From Streptomyces sp. A2-16 (GTDB taxonomy: Bacteria; Actinomycetota; Actinomycetes; Streptomycetales; Streptomycetaceae), in the NCBI RefSeq assembly GCF_018128905.1, contig NZ_CP063808.1, positions 3,658,001 to 3,722,000 of the forward strand: 64,000 nt of DNA, read 5' to 3'. The notes beneath the pieces are model-generated. The model had not been told where the DNA came from, made no database searches, and saw nothing but the letters and a program-made list of their open reading frames with translations. The translations under genes and the position numbers were made by a program. Positions 8,015-16,414 of the stretch are shown piece after piece. The first letter of the stretch is position 1. The number at the start of each line of letters is the position of its first letter.

Positions 8015-8217
8015 CCCGCCCGCGCTCCGGAGGGCCGGCTGCGGGAGACCACTCGGGTCCCGCAGCCGTCGGCCACCCGGACCTGCAACGAGCCGCACGC
8101 GCAGCGGGTCCACACCGTCCCGCCCGTCGCCGTGCCGTGCCGGGACACCACCTGGAAGGGCGCGGCGTCGTCCGGCCAGCCGCAGTGCGGGCAGACGGCT
8201 CGGGTCGTGCTGGTCAT
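8011..8217 (-). CDS. Small zinc-ribbon protein
   Basis: A 68-residue protein with two cysteine pairs, CPHCGWPDDA near residue 9 and RCACGSLQVR near residue 38, plus basic C-terminus. The pattern CxxC-x(~26)-CxC fits a zinc ribbon or rubredoxin-like knuckle. The function is unknown. The ATG has a GAGGAG ribosome site. It converges on and overlaps the LLM oxidoreductase stop by 4 bp, and it is divergent from the LysR gene. Confidence 0.6.
   Translation of the reverse strand: MTSTTRAVCPHCGWPDDAAPFQVVSRHGTATGGTVWTRCACGSLQVRVADGCGTRVVSRSRPSGARAG
8037..8067 (+). terminator. Hairpin after the LLM oxidoreductase gene
   Basis: GGCTGCGGGA (8037-8046) pairs perfectly with TCCCGCAGCC (8058-8067) 22 bp after the LLM stop codon, inside the 3' end of the convergent zinc-ribbon gene. 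There is no T tract, as is usual for Streptomyces terminators. It could act on both converging transcripts. Confidence 0.45.
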
Positions 8218-8287
8218 GGTGACTCCTCGAATCTCCTGGCTGGTCGGTGCCGTCGCGACACAGCCAGGATGCGGCGGGTTGTTCGTT

Positions 8288-8314
8288 CACGTCCAGGTTG
8301 ACTTACTGGACGTG
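8288..8314. promoter_or_regulatory. Inverted repeat ahead of the LysR gene
   Basis: CACGTCCAG (8288-8296) and CTGGACGTG (8306-8314) form perfect 9-bp arms around a 9-bp AT-rich centre, 20 bp before the LysR ATG and in the spacer shared with the divergent zinc-ribbon gene. LysR proteins typically bind such a dyad at their own promoter, so this is the best candidate autoregulatory site. Confidence 0.5.
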
Positions 8315-8333
8315 ACCTTGAAGCGTGGGCTTC

Positions 8334-9239
8334 ATGATTGACCTGCGCCGGCTCCACGTTCTGAGGGCGGTCGCCCACTACGGCACGGTCACCGCGGCCG
8401 CCCAAGCCCTGCACTTCACCCCGTCCGCCGCCTCCCAGCAGATCCGTCAGCTCGCCCGGGACCTGGGCGTCGATCTCCTCCAGCCCCAGGGGCGCGGGGT
8501 GCGTCTGACCCCGGCGGCGGAGAGCCTGCTCGCGCACGCCGACGCGATCCAGGCCCGCTGGGAACAGGCCGAACTCGATCTGCGCGCCGACCACGGCGAG
8601 CCCGCGGGGCCCCTGAGGGTGGGCGGCTTCCCCGTGGCGATCCCGGTGCTGCTCGCCCCGATGACGGTCCGGCTGCGCGAGAGGCATCGCCGACTGGCCG
8701 TCAGTGTCCAGGAGTTGGGGGTTCCGGAGTGCTTCGACCTGCTCTTCGAGGGGGAGGTCGACCTGGCCGTCGTGGAGGCGACCCCGCACAACCCGCCCAT
8801 GAGCGACCCCCGCTACGACCAACGGCCGCTGCTGGACGACCCGTTCGACCTGGTCGTACCCGCGGACCATCCACTCGCCGGGCGCGACCGCGTGGATCTC
8901 GCGGACGCGGCCCACGAGGACTGGATCGCCCCCTTCCCGGACAGCCCCTGCCTCACGCACGTCATGTCGGCCTGCGGCGGCGCAGGATTCACCCCGAGCG
9001 TGGTCCACCAGGCCCGGGAGTGGGACGTCACCGCGCACCTGGTCGCCCACCGCCTGGGCGTGGCCCTGATCCCCCGGATGGCCCGCCTGACCCCGCAGTT
9101 GCCGATCACGAGGGTCCGCTGCGAGGGCAACCCCCACCGGAAGCTGCTGACCTGCACCCGCACCGGAGCCCATGAGCGCCCGGCGGTCGCGGCGGCGCTC
9201 AGGGAACTGCGAGAGCTGGCTCCCGCGGCGGTGACCTGA
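8334..9239 (+). CDS. LysR family transcriptional regulator
   Basis: A 301-residue LTTR. The N-terminal HTH reads LRRLHVLRAVAHYGTVTAAAQ followed by HFTPSAASQQIRQLARDLGV, and the periplasmic-binding-like effector domain starts near residue 90 (GPLRVGGFP). The ATG at 8334 begins right at the conserved MIDLRRL; a GTG at 8325 would add three residues. It probably regulates the divergent zinc-ribbon gene or itself through the dyad at 8288-8314. The inducer is unknown. A strong bidirectional terminator separates it from the FMN reductase gene. Confidence 0.9.
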   Translation: MIDLRRLHVLRAVAHYGTVTAAAQALHFTPSAASQQIRQLARDLGVDLLQPQGRGVRLTPAAESLLAHADAIQARWEQAELDLRADHGEPAGPLRVGGFPVAIPVLLAPMTVRLRERHRRLAVSVQELGVPECFDLLFEGEVDLAVVEATPHNPPMSDPRYDQRPLLDDPFDLVVPADHPLAGRDRVDLADAAHEDWIAPFPDSPCLTHVMSACGGAGFTPSVVHQAREWDVTAHLVAHRLGVALIPRMARLTPQLPITRVRCEGNPHRKLLTCTRTGAHERPAVAAALRELRELAPAAVT

Positions 9240-9284
9240 CGCGGGAACCGCGTGATCAGCCCCCACCGGGCCGCAGGCAGCACA

Positions 9285-9316
9285 CAGGGGCCGGAGTGCG
9301 AACACTCCGGCCCCTG
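9285..9316. terminator. Strong bidirectional hairpin terminator
   Basis: CAGGGGCCGGAGTG (9285-9298), loop CGAA, and CACTCCGGCCCCTG (9303-9316) give a perfect 14-bp stem with a four-base loop between the convergent LysR and FMN reductase genes. Its symmetry and position make it a shared terminator. Confidence 0.85.
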
Positions 9317-9344
9317 CGGGCAGACCTGCTCAGGCGCCGCGGGT

Positions 9345-9908
9345 TCAGGCCGCGGCGGTCTCGCCCGTGTTGCTGTGCAGCTGCGCCACGACCTCGGCCA
9401 GCTGCCCGGCGACCTCGGCGTCGTCGGCCGGGTGGGTCTCGGCGAAGCGCACGACCGAGCCCGGGATGGACAGCTTGACGTCCTCGAGCACCTTGCCGCC
9501 GGCGATGCCCACGGCCTTGCGGGTCTCGTCCTGCGCCCACACGCCGCCGAACTGGCCGAACGCGGTACCGACCACGGCGACCGGCTTGCCGCCGAAGGCG
9601 CCGGCGCCGTAGGGGCGCGACAGCCAGTCGATGGCGTTCTTCAGCACGGCCGGGATGGTGCCGTTGTACTCGGGGGAGAAGAGGAGGAAGGCGTCGGAGG
9701 CCTGCGCGGCCTCACGGAGCTTGGCGGCGGCCGCGGGGACGTTGCCCTCGACGTCGATGTCCTCGTTGTAGAAGGGGATCTCGGCCAGGCCCTCGTAGAG
9801 CACGATCTCCGCGCCCTCGGGAGCGTGCTTGACGGCCGCCTCGGCGAGCTGGCGGTTGTGCGAACCGGCGCGAAGGGATCCGACGAGCGCAAGGATGCGA
9901 ACAGACAT
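9345..9908 (-). CDS. NADPH-dependent FMN reductase / quinone reductase
   Basis: A 187-residue flavodoxin-fold reductase. The FMN phosphate loop is LVGSLRAGSHNR near residue 9 (GSLRxxSxN motif) and the isoalloxazine-contact block is SPEYNGTIPAVLKNAIDW near residue 79; both are diagnostic of the NADPH-dependent FMN reductase family. It reduces FMN or quinones in the cytosol. It is divergent from a TetR gene, and two matching palindromes lie in the spacer, so it is very likely the TetR target. Confidence 0.9.
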   Translation of the reverse strand: MSVRILALVGSLRAGSHNRQLAEAAVKHAPEGAEIVLYEGLAEIPFYNEDIDVEGNVPAAAAKLREAAQASDAFLLFSPEYNGTIPAVLKNAIDWLSRPYGAGAFGGKPVAVVGTAFGQFGGVWAQDETRKAVGIAGGKVLEDVKLSIPGSVVRFAETHPADDAEVAGQLAEVVAQLHSNTGETAAA

Positions 9909-9948
9909 GCGTAACTCCAGGGGGGCTGAAACACTGCGTTAATGTTCC

Positions 9949-9997
9949 GGACCGGGGTCCGTTTACTGTTTCTAGCACCATAACCGGACCGAGGTCC
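9949..9997. promoter_or_regulatory. Two TetR-type operator palindromes
   Basis: GGACCGGGGTCC (9949-9960) and GGACCGAGGTCC (9986-9997) are the same GGACC-N2-GGTCC palindrome, 37 bp apart, in the spacer between the FMN reductase and the TetR gene. The duplication suggests cooperative repression of both divergent promoters. Confidence 0.65.
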
Positions 9998-10028
9998 AGT
10001 TTTCTTCCCGATGCTTTACGCTGGCGTC

Positions 10029-10691
10029 ATGTCCGCGACCCTGCCGCCGTTCCCGAAGTCCCAGGAGCCCTTCGACAAGCCCCAGCTCCTCGAGGTCGGT
10101 TCCGCCCCGGACGAGCCGTGCCTGCGTGCCGACGCGGCCCGCAACCGCGCCCGGCTTCTGGAGGCCGCGACGCGGCTGATCGCGGAACACGGTGTGGCGG
10201 GAGTCACCATGGAGGCGGTGGCCACGGCCGCAGGCGTCGGCAAGGGCACCGTCTTCCGCCGCTTCGGCGACCGCACCGGACTGCTCATGGCGCTCCTCGA
10301 CCACTCCGCGCACCAGCTCCAGGCGGACTTCCTCGGCGGCCCGCCGCCCCTGGGTCCCGGAGCCCCTCCGGTGGACCGGCTGCGGGCGCTCGGGGTGGCG
10401 ATGCTGTACCGCTCGGCCGAACAGCTGGACCTGCTGCTGGCCGCGCAGGCGGAGCCGACCCGCCGCCACTCCCACCCGTCGACCCGGGCGCTGCACATGC
10501 ACACCACGATGCTGCTGCGGCAGATACTCCCGCGCGCCGACTGCGAACTCCTGGCCCAGACGCTGATGGCCTACCTCGATCCCGCCCTCATCCATCACCT
10601 CACCCGGCAGTGCGGAATGCCGCTGGAGCGCCTCGAAACCGGCTGGAGCGACCTCGTCGCCCGGGTGACCGGCACGGATCCGGTGCGCTAG
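10029..10691 (+). CDS. TetR family transcriptional regulator
   Basis: A 220-residue TetR regulator. The HTH is at about residues 35-85: ARLLEAATRLIAEHGVAG, then TMEAVATAAGVGKGTVFRRFGDRTGLL. Many TetR proteins begin earlier; here a proline-rich 30-residue extension (PPFPKSQEPFDKPQL) precedes it. ATG 10029 is preferred over 10011 because it is nearer the fold. It is divergent from the FMN reductase, which is probably repressed until an electrophile or quinone binds the regulator. A LacI gene follows in the same direction but has its own operator. Confidence 0.9.
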   Translation: MSATLPPFPKSQEPFDKPQLLEVGSAPDEPCLRADAARNRARLLEAATRLIAEHGVAGVTMEAVATAAGVGKGTVFRRFGDRTGLLMALLDHSAHQLQADFLGGPPPLGPGAPPVDRLRALGVAMLYRSAEQLDLLLAAQAEPTRRHSHPSTRALHMHTTMLLRQILPRADCELLAQTLMAYLDPALIHHLTRQCGMPLERLETGWSDLVARVTGTDPVR

Positions 10692-10737
10692 CCGAAAGCG
10701 CAACCCGCATGTGGGGACCGTCACAGGTTCTGCAAAG

Positions 10738-10751
10738 ATGACGATCGTCAT
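10738..10751. promoter_or_regulatory. LacI-type operator palindrome at the lacI start
   Basis: ATGACGATCGTCAT is a perfect 14-bp palindrome with the central CG typical of LacI/GalR operators, and it overlaps two alternative start codons of the LacI gene (10738 and 10750). Binding here would block transcription of the regulator and of the catabolic genes behind it. Confidence 0.6.
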
Positions 10752-11778
10752 GGTGCAGATACAGAACACGTCCGCGTCCCCCGTCACGCGCGCGGTTCCC
10801 ACGAGCGCCGATGTGGCCCGCGTGGCCGGCGTCTCGCGTGCGACCGTCTCCTACGTCCTCAACAACACCAGCGCCGTCCGGATCAGCGAGCCCACGCGCC
10901 GCCGCGTCCACGAGGCCGCCAAGGAACTCGGGTACGTCCCGCACGCGGCCGCCCGCAGCCTGCGCGCCGGCCACAGCAGGATGGTCCTGATGCCCGCCCC
11001 GTCCATCCCGGTCGGCCCGCTCTACAGCCAGTTCATCAGCGAACTCCAGTGGGCCCTGGGCCGGTTGGACTACACCGTCGTGCAGTACGGCAGCGTCGGC
11101 CTCCAGGGCGACGAGGCCGCCCGCGCCTGGGCCGAGCTGCGCCCCGTCGCCGTCCTGGTGCCCGGTGCGGGACTCGGCCCGCAGGGCGTGGCCCTGCTCC
11201 GGCGCTCCGGTGCCCGGGCGGTCGTCACCCTCGGTCCCGAGGCGGTCGAGGGGGCCCACGCCCTGCTCATGGACCACACGGGCGTCGGCCACAGTGCCGC
11301 CACCCACCTGTACGCCCGCGGCCGGCGCCGCATCGGCGTCGTGGTGCCAGAGGAGCCCGGTCTGCACGCGTTCTCGCTGCCCCGTCTGGCAGGGGTGCGC
11401 CGGGCCCTGCACGGCACGGACGCCACGCTGACCGAGCTGCCCCTCGCCTACGAGGAGCAGGCCGCGGCCAAGCTCGCGGTGCGCTGGCCGGACCTCGGCC
11501 TCGACGCCGTGTTCGCGTACAACGACGAGTACGCGATGCTGTTGATGCGTGCCCTCCAGGACGAGGGCGTGCGCGTCCCGGAGGACACGGCGGTGATCGG
11601 CGCCGACGACCTGCTGCTGGGCCGGCTGCTGCGGCCCCGGCTGAGCACAGTCCACATCGAGCTCCCGTCCGGCCGTGCTCTCGCCGAGCTGGTCGACCGC
11701 GCGGTGCGCGAACCGGGTGCGGCGACCGAGACGCACACGGTGCTGGGTGCCACAGTGGTACAGCGCGACTCCAGCTGA
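10750..11778 (+). CDS. LacI family transcriptional regulator of an aromatic-catabolic operon
   Basis: A LacI/GalR repressor of about 342 residues. The HTH reads TSADVARVAGVSRATVSYVLNN with the hinge helix ending HAAARSLRAGHS. The periplasmic-binding-like core has the late block DEYAMLLMRALQDEG and IGADDLLLGRLLRPRLSTV. Starts at 10738 (ATG) and 10750 (ATG) are both possible; the palindrome covers both, so the mRNA may be short-leadered. The gene is followed 16 bp later by pobA and then an aldehyde dehydrogenase, suggesting it senses a hydroxybenzoate or an aromatic aldehyde. A LacI-type regulator for pobA is unusual, since known PobR proteins are IclR or AraC types. Confidence 0.88.
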   Translation: MVQIQNTSASPVTRAVPTSADVARVAGVSRATVSYVLNNTSAVRISEPTRRRVHEAAKELGYVPHAAARSLRAGHSRMVLMPAPSIPVGPLYSQFISELQWALGRLDYTVVQYGSVGLQGDEAARAWAELRPVAVLVPGAGLGPQGVALLRRSGARAVVTLGPEAVEGAHALLMDHTGVGHSAATHLYARGRRRIGVVVPEEPGLHAFSLPRLAGVRRALHGTDATLTELPLAYEEQAAAKLAVRWPDLGLDAVFAYNDEYAMLLMRALQDEGVRVPEDTAVIGADDLLLGRLLRPRLSTVHIELPSGRALAELVDRAVREPGAATETHTVLGATVVQRDSS

Positions 11779-11794
11779 CGCAGGGAGGCCTGCC

Positions 11795-12973
11795 ATGCGC
11801 ACCACGGTCGGGATCATCGGCGGCGGCCCCGCCGGACTGCTCCTCGCCCGCCTGCTGCACCGCGCCGGCATCGACTGCGTCGTCCTGGAGAGCAGGACAC
11901 GGGAGTACGTCGAGCACCGCCAGCGCGCGGGCATGCTGGAACAGGGCACCGTCGACGCCCTGCGCGCGTGCGGTGCCGCCGCTCGCCTGGAGGCGGAGGG
12001 GCTGGTCCACCAAGGCATCGAGCTGCGGTTCGCGGGGGAGCGGCACCACCTCGACTTCCCCGTCCTCACCGGCGGCCGCACGGTCACCATCTACGCCCAG
12101 ACCGAGATCGTGAAGGACCTCGTCGCCCTCCAACTCGTCGACGGTCCACCGCTGTTGTTCGAGGCGGAGGCCCTCGCGATCGAGAAGCCGGAGAGCGACG
12201 CCCCCGTCGTGCGGTTCCTGCACGAGGGCCGCGAGCAGACGCTGACCTGCGACTGGATCGCCGGCTGCGACGGCTTCCACGGCATCTCCCGCGAGGCCTT
12301 CCCGGCGGCGACGAGTCGGACCTACGAGCACGACTACCCGTACTCCTGGCTGGGGATCCTCGCCGACGTCGCGCCGTCCTGCGAGGAGCTGATCTACGCA
12401 CGCGGTGAGCGGGGCTTCGCCCTGCACAGCATGCGCTCGTCCGCCGTCTCCCGGCTCTACCTCCAGGTCCCCAACGGCACCGACGCCGACGACTGGCCCG
12501 ACGAGCGGATCTGGGACGAGCTCGCCGCCCGGTTCGCGATCGACGCCGACTGGACACTGGAGCGCGGCCCCGTCACCGCCAAGTCGGTGACGCCGATGCG
12601 CAGTTACGTCCACGAGCCGATGCGCCACGGCCGTCTCCTGCTCGCCGGGGACGCCGCGCACATCGTGCCGCCGACCGGGGCCAAGGGGCTCAATCTCGCC
12701 GTGTCGGACGTATCCGTCCTCGCCCGGGCCCTGACCGAACTGCACCGCACAGGATCGACACAACTGATCGACAGATATTCGCGGTTGTGTCTGTCCCGTG
12801 TGTGGCAGGCCACGCGATTCTCGTACGACATGACTAGGATGTTGCACGCTCAACCAAACGGGGATGCGTTCGAGAACGGGCTGCAGCTCGCACGGCTGCG
12901 CCGCATCACCGCATCCCGCCATGCGGCCGCCGAACTGGCCGCGAACTACACGGGACTACCGCTCCCCGTGTGA
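11795..12973 (+). CDS. pobA: 4-hydroxybenzoate 3-monooxygenase
   Basis: A 392-residue class A flavoprotein hydroxylase that converts 4-hydroxybenzoate to protocatechuate with NADPH and O2. It shows the FAD motif GIIGGGPAGLLLARLLHRAG, the PobA-specific RTREYVEHRQRAGMLEQG, the second flavin block DWIAGCDGFHG, the substrate-site region PVTAKSVTPMRSYV and the GDAAHIVPPTGAKGLNLA motif. Its length equals that of characterised PobA. A GGGAGG ribosome site precedes the ATG. The next gene makes aromatic acids from aldehydes, so the pair would feed 4-hydroxybenzaldehyde or a similar compound into the protocatechuate branch. Confidence 0.93.
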   Translation: MRTTVGIIGGGPAGLLLARLLHRAGIDCVVLESRTREYVEHRQRAGMLEQGTVDALRACGAAARLEAEGLVHQGIELRFAGERHHLDFPVLTGGRTVTIYAQTEIVKDLVALQLVDGPPLLFEAEALAIEKPESDAPVVRFLHEGREQTLTCDWIAGCDGFHGISREAFPAATSRTYEHDYPYSWLGILADVAPSCEELIYARGERGFALHSMRSSAVSRLYLQVPNGTDADDWPDERIWDELAARFAIDADWTLERGPVTAKSVTPMRSYVHEPMRHGRLLLAGDAAHIVPPTGAKGLNLAVSDVSVLARALTELHRTGSTQLIDRYSRLCLSRVWQATRFSYDMTRMLHAQPNGDAFENGLQLARLRRITASRHAAAELAANYTGLPLPV

Positions 12974-13003
12974 GTCCCACCGGTGATCGAACGGAGAGCC
13001 GTC

Positions 13004-14440
13004 ATGTCGTTGCTCGACCCCAAGAGCTGGCAGCCCCACCCCCTGTCGGGACCTGAGTACGCGGTCACCGAACCCGCCACCGGCGACACGCTCGCCACCG
13101 TCACCCTCGCCGGCGCCGAGGACGTCGAGCGCTCCGCCGAGACCGCCCGCGCCGCCCAGGCCGAGTGGGCCCGGCTTCCGCACTTCGTCCGGGCCGGGGT
13201 GCTGCGCAAGGCCGGCGACCTGTTCGCCGCCCACGCCGACGAACTGCGCGGATGGATCGTGCGCGAGTCCGGTTCCATCCCCGGCAAGGCCGACTTCGAA
13301 CTGCACGTCGCCGCCCAGGAGTGCTACGAGGCCGCCGCCCTCGCCTCCCGCCCCGCGGGCCAGGTCCTGCCCAGCGAGGCGCCGAGGCTGTCGTACACCC
13401 GCCGGGTCCCGGTCGGCGTCGTCGGCGTGATCTCGCCCTTCAACGCCCCGCTGATCCTGTCGATCCGCTCCGTCGCCCCGGCCCTCGCCCTCGGCAACGC
13501 GGTGATCCTCAAGCCGGACCCGCGCACCGCGGTCTGCGGCGGACTCTCGCTCGCCGCGGTCTTCGCCGAGGCCGGGCTGCCCGAGGGCCTGTTCCACGTC
13601 CTGCCCGGCGGCCCGGACGTCGGCCAGGCCCTGGTCGCCGACCCGCGCGTCCCTGTCATCTCCTTCACCGGGTCGACCGCGGCCGGCCGCGCGGTGGGAG
13701 AGGCGGCCGGCCGCCACCTCAAGCGCGCCCACCTGGAGCTCGGCGGCAACTCCGCGCTGATCGTCCTGGAGGACGCCGACATCGAGGCCGTCATCTCCAC
13801 GGCCGCCTGGGGATCGTTCTTCCACCAGGGCCAGATCTGCATGACGACCGGGCGTCACCTGGTCCACGAGTCGCTGTACGCGGAGTACGTCGAGCGTCTG
13901 GCCGCCAAGGCCGACTCCCTCGCCGTCGGCGACCCCAACCGGGAGCAGGTCCACCTCGGCCCGATCATCGACGACAACCAGCTCGCCAAGGTGCGCGGCC
14001 TGGTCGAGGCCAGCACCGCCCAGGGTGCCAAGCTGGCCGCCGGCGGCACCCACGAGAAGCTCTTCTACCGCCCGACCGTGCTCGCGGGCCTCGACGACAG
14101 CACGCCCGCCTACGCGGAGGAGGTCTTCGGGCCCGTCGCGCCCGTACGGTCCTTCAGCACCGCCGACGAGGCGGCCGCGCTGGCCGCCGCGGGGCCCTAC
14201 GGCCTCTCGCTCGGCATCGTCACCGGGGACGCGGCCCGCGGCCTCGACCTGGCGGAGCGCATCCCGACCGGCATCGTGCACATCAACGACCAGACCGTGA
14301 ACGACGAGGCGGTCGCGCCCTTCGGCGGCATCGCCGCGTCCGGCACCGGCGCCCGCTTCGGCGGCGAGGCCAATGTGGAGGCCTTCACCGACGTGCGCTG
14401 GACGACGGTACGCGCGGACGTGGCGACCTACCCCTTCTAG
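13004..14440 (+). CDS. Benzaldehyde/vanillin-type aldehyde dehydrogenase
   Basis: A 478-residue aldehyde dehydrogenase. It has the NAD-binding region VGVISPFNAPLILS and AVILKPDPRTAVCGG, then SFTGSTAAGRAVG, the general-base block LELGGNSALIVL and the catalytic cysteine in FFHQGQICMTTGR, where ICMT is characteristic of benzaldehyde/vanillin dehydrogenases. The C-terminus has EEVFGPVAPV and INDQTVNDEAVAPFGG. The ATG at 13004 follows GGAG. As the gene after pobA, it probably oxidises 4-hydroxybenzaldehyde (or vanillin) to the acid that PobA then hydroxylates. Confidence 0.9.
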   Translation: MSLLDPKSWQPHPLSGPEYAVTEPATGDTLATVTLAGAEDVERSAETARAAQAEWARLPHFVRAGVLRKAGDLFAAHADELRGWIVRESGSIPGKADFELHVAAQECYEAAALASRPAGQVLPSEAPRLSYTRRVPVGVVGVISPFNAPLILSIRSVAPALALGNAVILKPDPRTAVCGGLSLAAVFAEAGLPEGLFHVLPGGPDVGQALVADPRVPVISFTGSTAAGRAVGEAAGRHLKRAHLELGGNSALIVLEDADIEAVISTAAWGSFFHQGQICMTTGRHLVHESLYAEYVERLAAKADSLAVGDPNREQVHLGPIIDDNQLAKVRGLVEASTAQGAKLAAGGTHEKLFYRPTVLAGLDDSTPAYAEEVFGPVAPVRSFSTADEAAALAAAGPYGLSLGIVTGDAARGLDLAERIPTGIVHINDQTVNDEAVAPFGGIAASGTGARFGGEANVEAFTDVRWTTVRADVATYPF

Positions 14441-14443
14441 GGA

Positions 14444-14830
14444 TCACTCGCCGTTCTGCTCGGCCTGGGCCTGCTGCTCGGCCACGGCCTTCTTGACCTC
14501 GTCCATGTCCAGCTTGCGGGCCTGCCCGATGACGTCCGTCAGGGCCGACTCGGGCAGCGCGCCCGGCTGGGCGAACACCGCGACCTGGTCGCGGACGATC
14601 ATCAGCGTCGGGATCGACTGGATACCGAAGGCGGCGGCCAGCTCCGGCTGCGCCTCGGTGTCCACCTTGCCGAAGACCAGGTCGGGGTTGTCCTCGGCGG
14701 CCTTCTCGTAGACCGGCGCGAACTGGCGGCAAGGACCGCACCAGGACGCCCAGAAGTCGATCAGGACGAACTCGTTGTCCGTGACCATCTGGTCGAAGTT
14801 CTCCTTGGTGAGCTCCACGGTGCTGCTCAT
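14444..14830 (-). CDS. trxA: Thioredoxin
   Basis: A 128-residue thioredoxin with the active site FWASWCGPCRQF (Cys31 and Cys34), the buried acid in FVLIDFWAS and the cis-proline in IQSIPTLMIV. A 20-residue charged C-terminal tail (MDEVKKAVAEQQAQ) extends past the usual 108 residues. It is the general cytoplasmic disulfide reductant. It is convergent with the aldehyde dehydrogenase (4 bp between stops) and divergent from the disulfide-oxidoreductase homologue. Confidence 0.93.
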   Translation of the reverse strand: MSSTVELTKENFDQMVTDNEFVLIDFWASWCGPCRQFAPVYEKAAEDNPDLVFGKVDTEAQPELAAAFGIQSIPTLMIVRDQVAVFAQPGALPESALTDVIGQARKLDMDEVKKAVAEQQAQAEQNGE

Positions 14831-14974
14831 GACGTGATCCCTCTTCCTGGTCTCGGAGCGAAGCCGTCGGCACAACACGGCCGCCCGGCCGGGTATTCCA
14901 CAGCTGCCACCACTCGGTATCCGGCGCGCGTACCCCTGCTGGCCCGAGCGCACACCACCCACCAGACTGGGCCC

Positions 14975-16414
14975 ATGACGGAAACGGAAAACATCGCCTC
15001 CAGTACCTACGACGTAGTGGTGCTCGGTGCCGGGCCCGTGGGGGAGAACGTGGCCGACCGCACCCGCGCGGCCGGCCTCTCCACCGCGGTCGTGGAGAGC
15101 GAGCTGATCGGCGGAGAGTGTTCCTACTGGGCCTGTATGCCCAGCAAGGCCCTGCTGCGGCCGGTGATCGCCCAGGCGGACGCGCGCCGCCTGCCCGGCC
15201 TGAGCGCCGCGGTGCAGGGACCCCTCGACGCGGCCGCGGTCCTCGCACGCCGGGACTACTGGGCCTCGGACTGGAAGGACGACGGCCAGGTCGGCTGGCT
15301 GGAGAGCATCGGCGCCGAGATCCACCGCGGCCACGGCCGTCTCAGCGGGGAGCGCACGGTCACGGTGACCGCCCCCGACGGCACACAGAAGGTGCTGACC
15401 GCCCGGCACGCCGTGGCCGTCTGCACCGGCACCCGTGCCGTGCTGCCGAATCTGCCGGGCCTCGACGAGGTCAGGCCCTGGACCAGCCGCGAGGCCACCA
15501 GCGCCAAGGCCGCGCCAGGCCGGCTCGTCGTGGTCGGCGGGGGAGTGGTCGCCACGGAGATGGCCACGGCCTGGCAGGCCCTCGGCTCGCAGGTGACCCT
15601 GCTCGTACGCGGAAAGGGCCTGCTCAACCGTATGGAGCCGTTCGCGGGCGAACTGGTCGCCGAGGCGCTCACCGAGGCGGGCGTGACCGTCCGCACCGGC
15701 ACCTCGGTCGAGTCCGTCACCCGCGAGAACGGCACGGTCGTGGTCGTCACCGGCACCGGTGACCGCATCGAGGCCGACGAGATCCTCTTCGCCACCGGAC
15801 GCGCCCCGCACACCGACGACATCGGCCTCGACACGATCGGCCGGGAGCCCGGCAGCTGGCTGGAGGTCGACGACAGCCTGCGCGTCACCGGCAGCGACTG
15901 GCTCTACGCGGTCGGCGACGTCAACCACCGCGCGCTCCTCACCCACCAGGGCAAGTACCAGGCCCGCATCGCCGGCGCCGCCATCGCCGCCCGCGCCTCC
16001 GGGACCCCTGTCCAGGCGGACCCGTGGGGCGCCCATGCCGCGACCGCCGACCACGACGCCGTGCCCCAGGTCGTCTTCACCGACCCGGAGGCGGCCTCCG
16101 TGGGCCTCTCCCTGGCCGAGGCCGAACAGGCGGGCCACCGCGTCCGCGCGGTCGACTACGACCTCGCCTCGGTGTCCGGCGCCGGCCTCTACGCCGACGG
16201 CTACCGAGGACGGGCCCGCATGGTCGTCGACCTGGAACGCGAGATCCTCCTCGGGGTCACCTTCGTCGGACCCGGTGTCGGCGAACTCATCCACTCCGCG
16301 ACGATCGCGGTCGCGGGCCAGGTCCCGATCAGCAGGCTGTGGCACGCGGTCCCGGCGTACCCGACGATCAGCGAGGTGTGGCTGCGCCTCCTCGAGGCCT
16401 ACCGGGACAACTAG
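14975..16414 (+). CDS. FAD-dependent pyridine nucleotide-disulfide oxidoreductase
   Basis: A 479-residue member of the lipoamide dehydrogenase/mercuric reductase family. It has the FAD motif VVVLGAGPVGENVA, the redox pair in GGECSYWACMPSK (Cys49 and Cys54, C-x4-C), the NAD motif LVVVGGGVVATEMA, the second FAD block YAVGDVNHRALLTHQG and the dimerisation domain. Oddly, the C-terminal HPTxxE motif that supplies the catalytic histidine reads AYPTISE, with Tyr462 in the histidine place. This resembles mercuric-reductase-like rather than lipoamide-dehydrogenase chemistry, so the real electron acceptor is open. It ends by overlapping the convergent def gene by 4 bp. Confidence 0.85.
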   Translation: MTETENIASSTYDVVVLGAGPVGENVADRTRAAGLSTAVVESELIGGECSYWACMPSKALLRPVIAQADARRLPGLSAAVQGPLDAAAVLARRDYWASDWKDDGQVGWLESIGAEIHRGHGRLSGERTVTVTAPDGTQKVLTARHAVAVCTGTRAVLPNLPGLDEVRPWTSREATSAKAAPGRLVVVGGGVVATEMATAWQALGSQVTLLVRGKGLLNRMEPFAGELVAEALTEAGVTVRTGTSVESVTRENGTVVVVTGTGDRIEADEILFATGRAPHTDDIGLDTIGREPGSWLEVDDSLRVTGSDWLYAVGDVNHRALLTHQGKYQARIAGAAIAARASGTPVQADPWGAHAATADHDAVPQVVFTDPEAASVGLSLAEAEQAGHRVRAVDYDLASVSGAGLYADGYRGRARMVVDLEREILLGVTFVGPGVGELIHSATIAVAGQVPISRLWHAVPAYPTISEVWLRLLEAYRDN

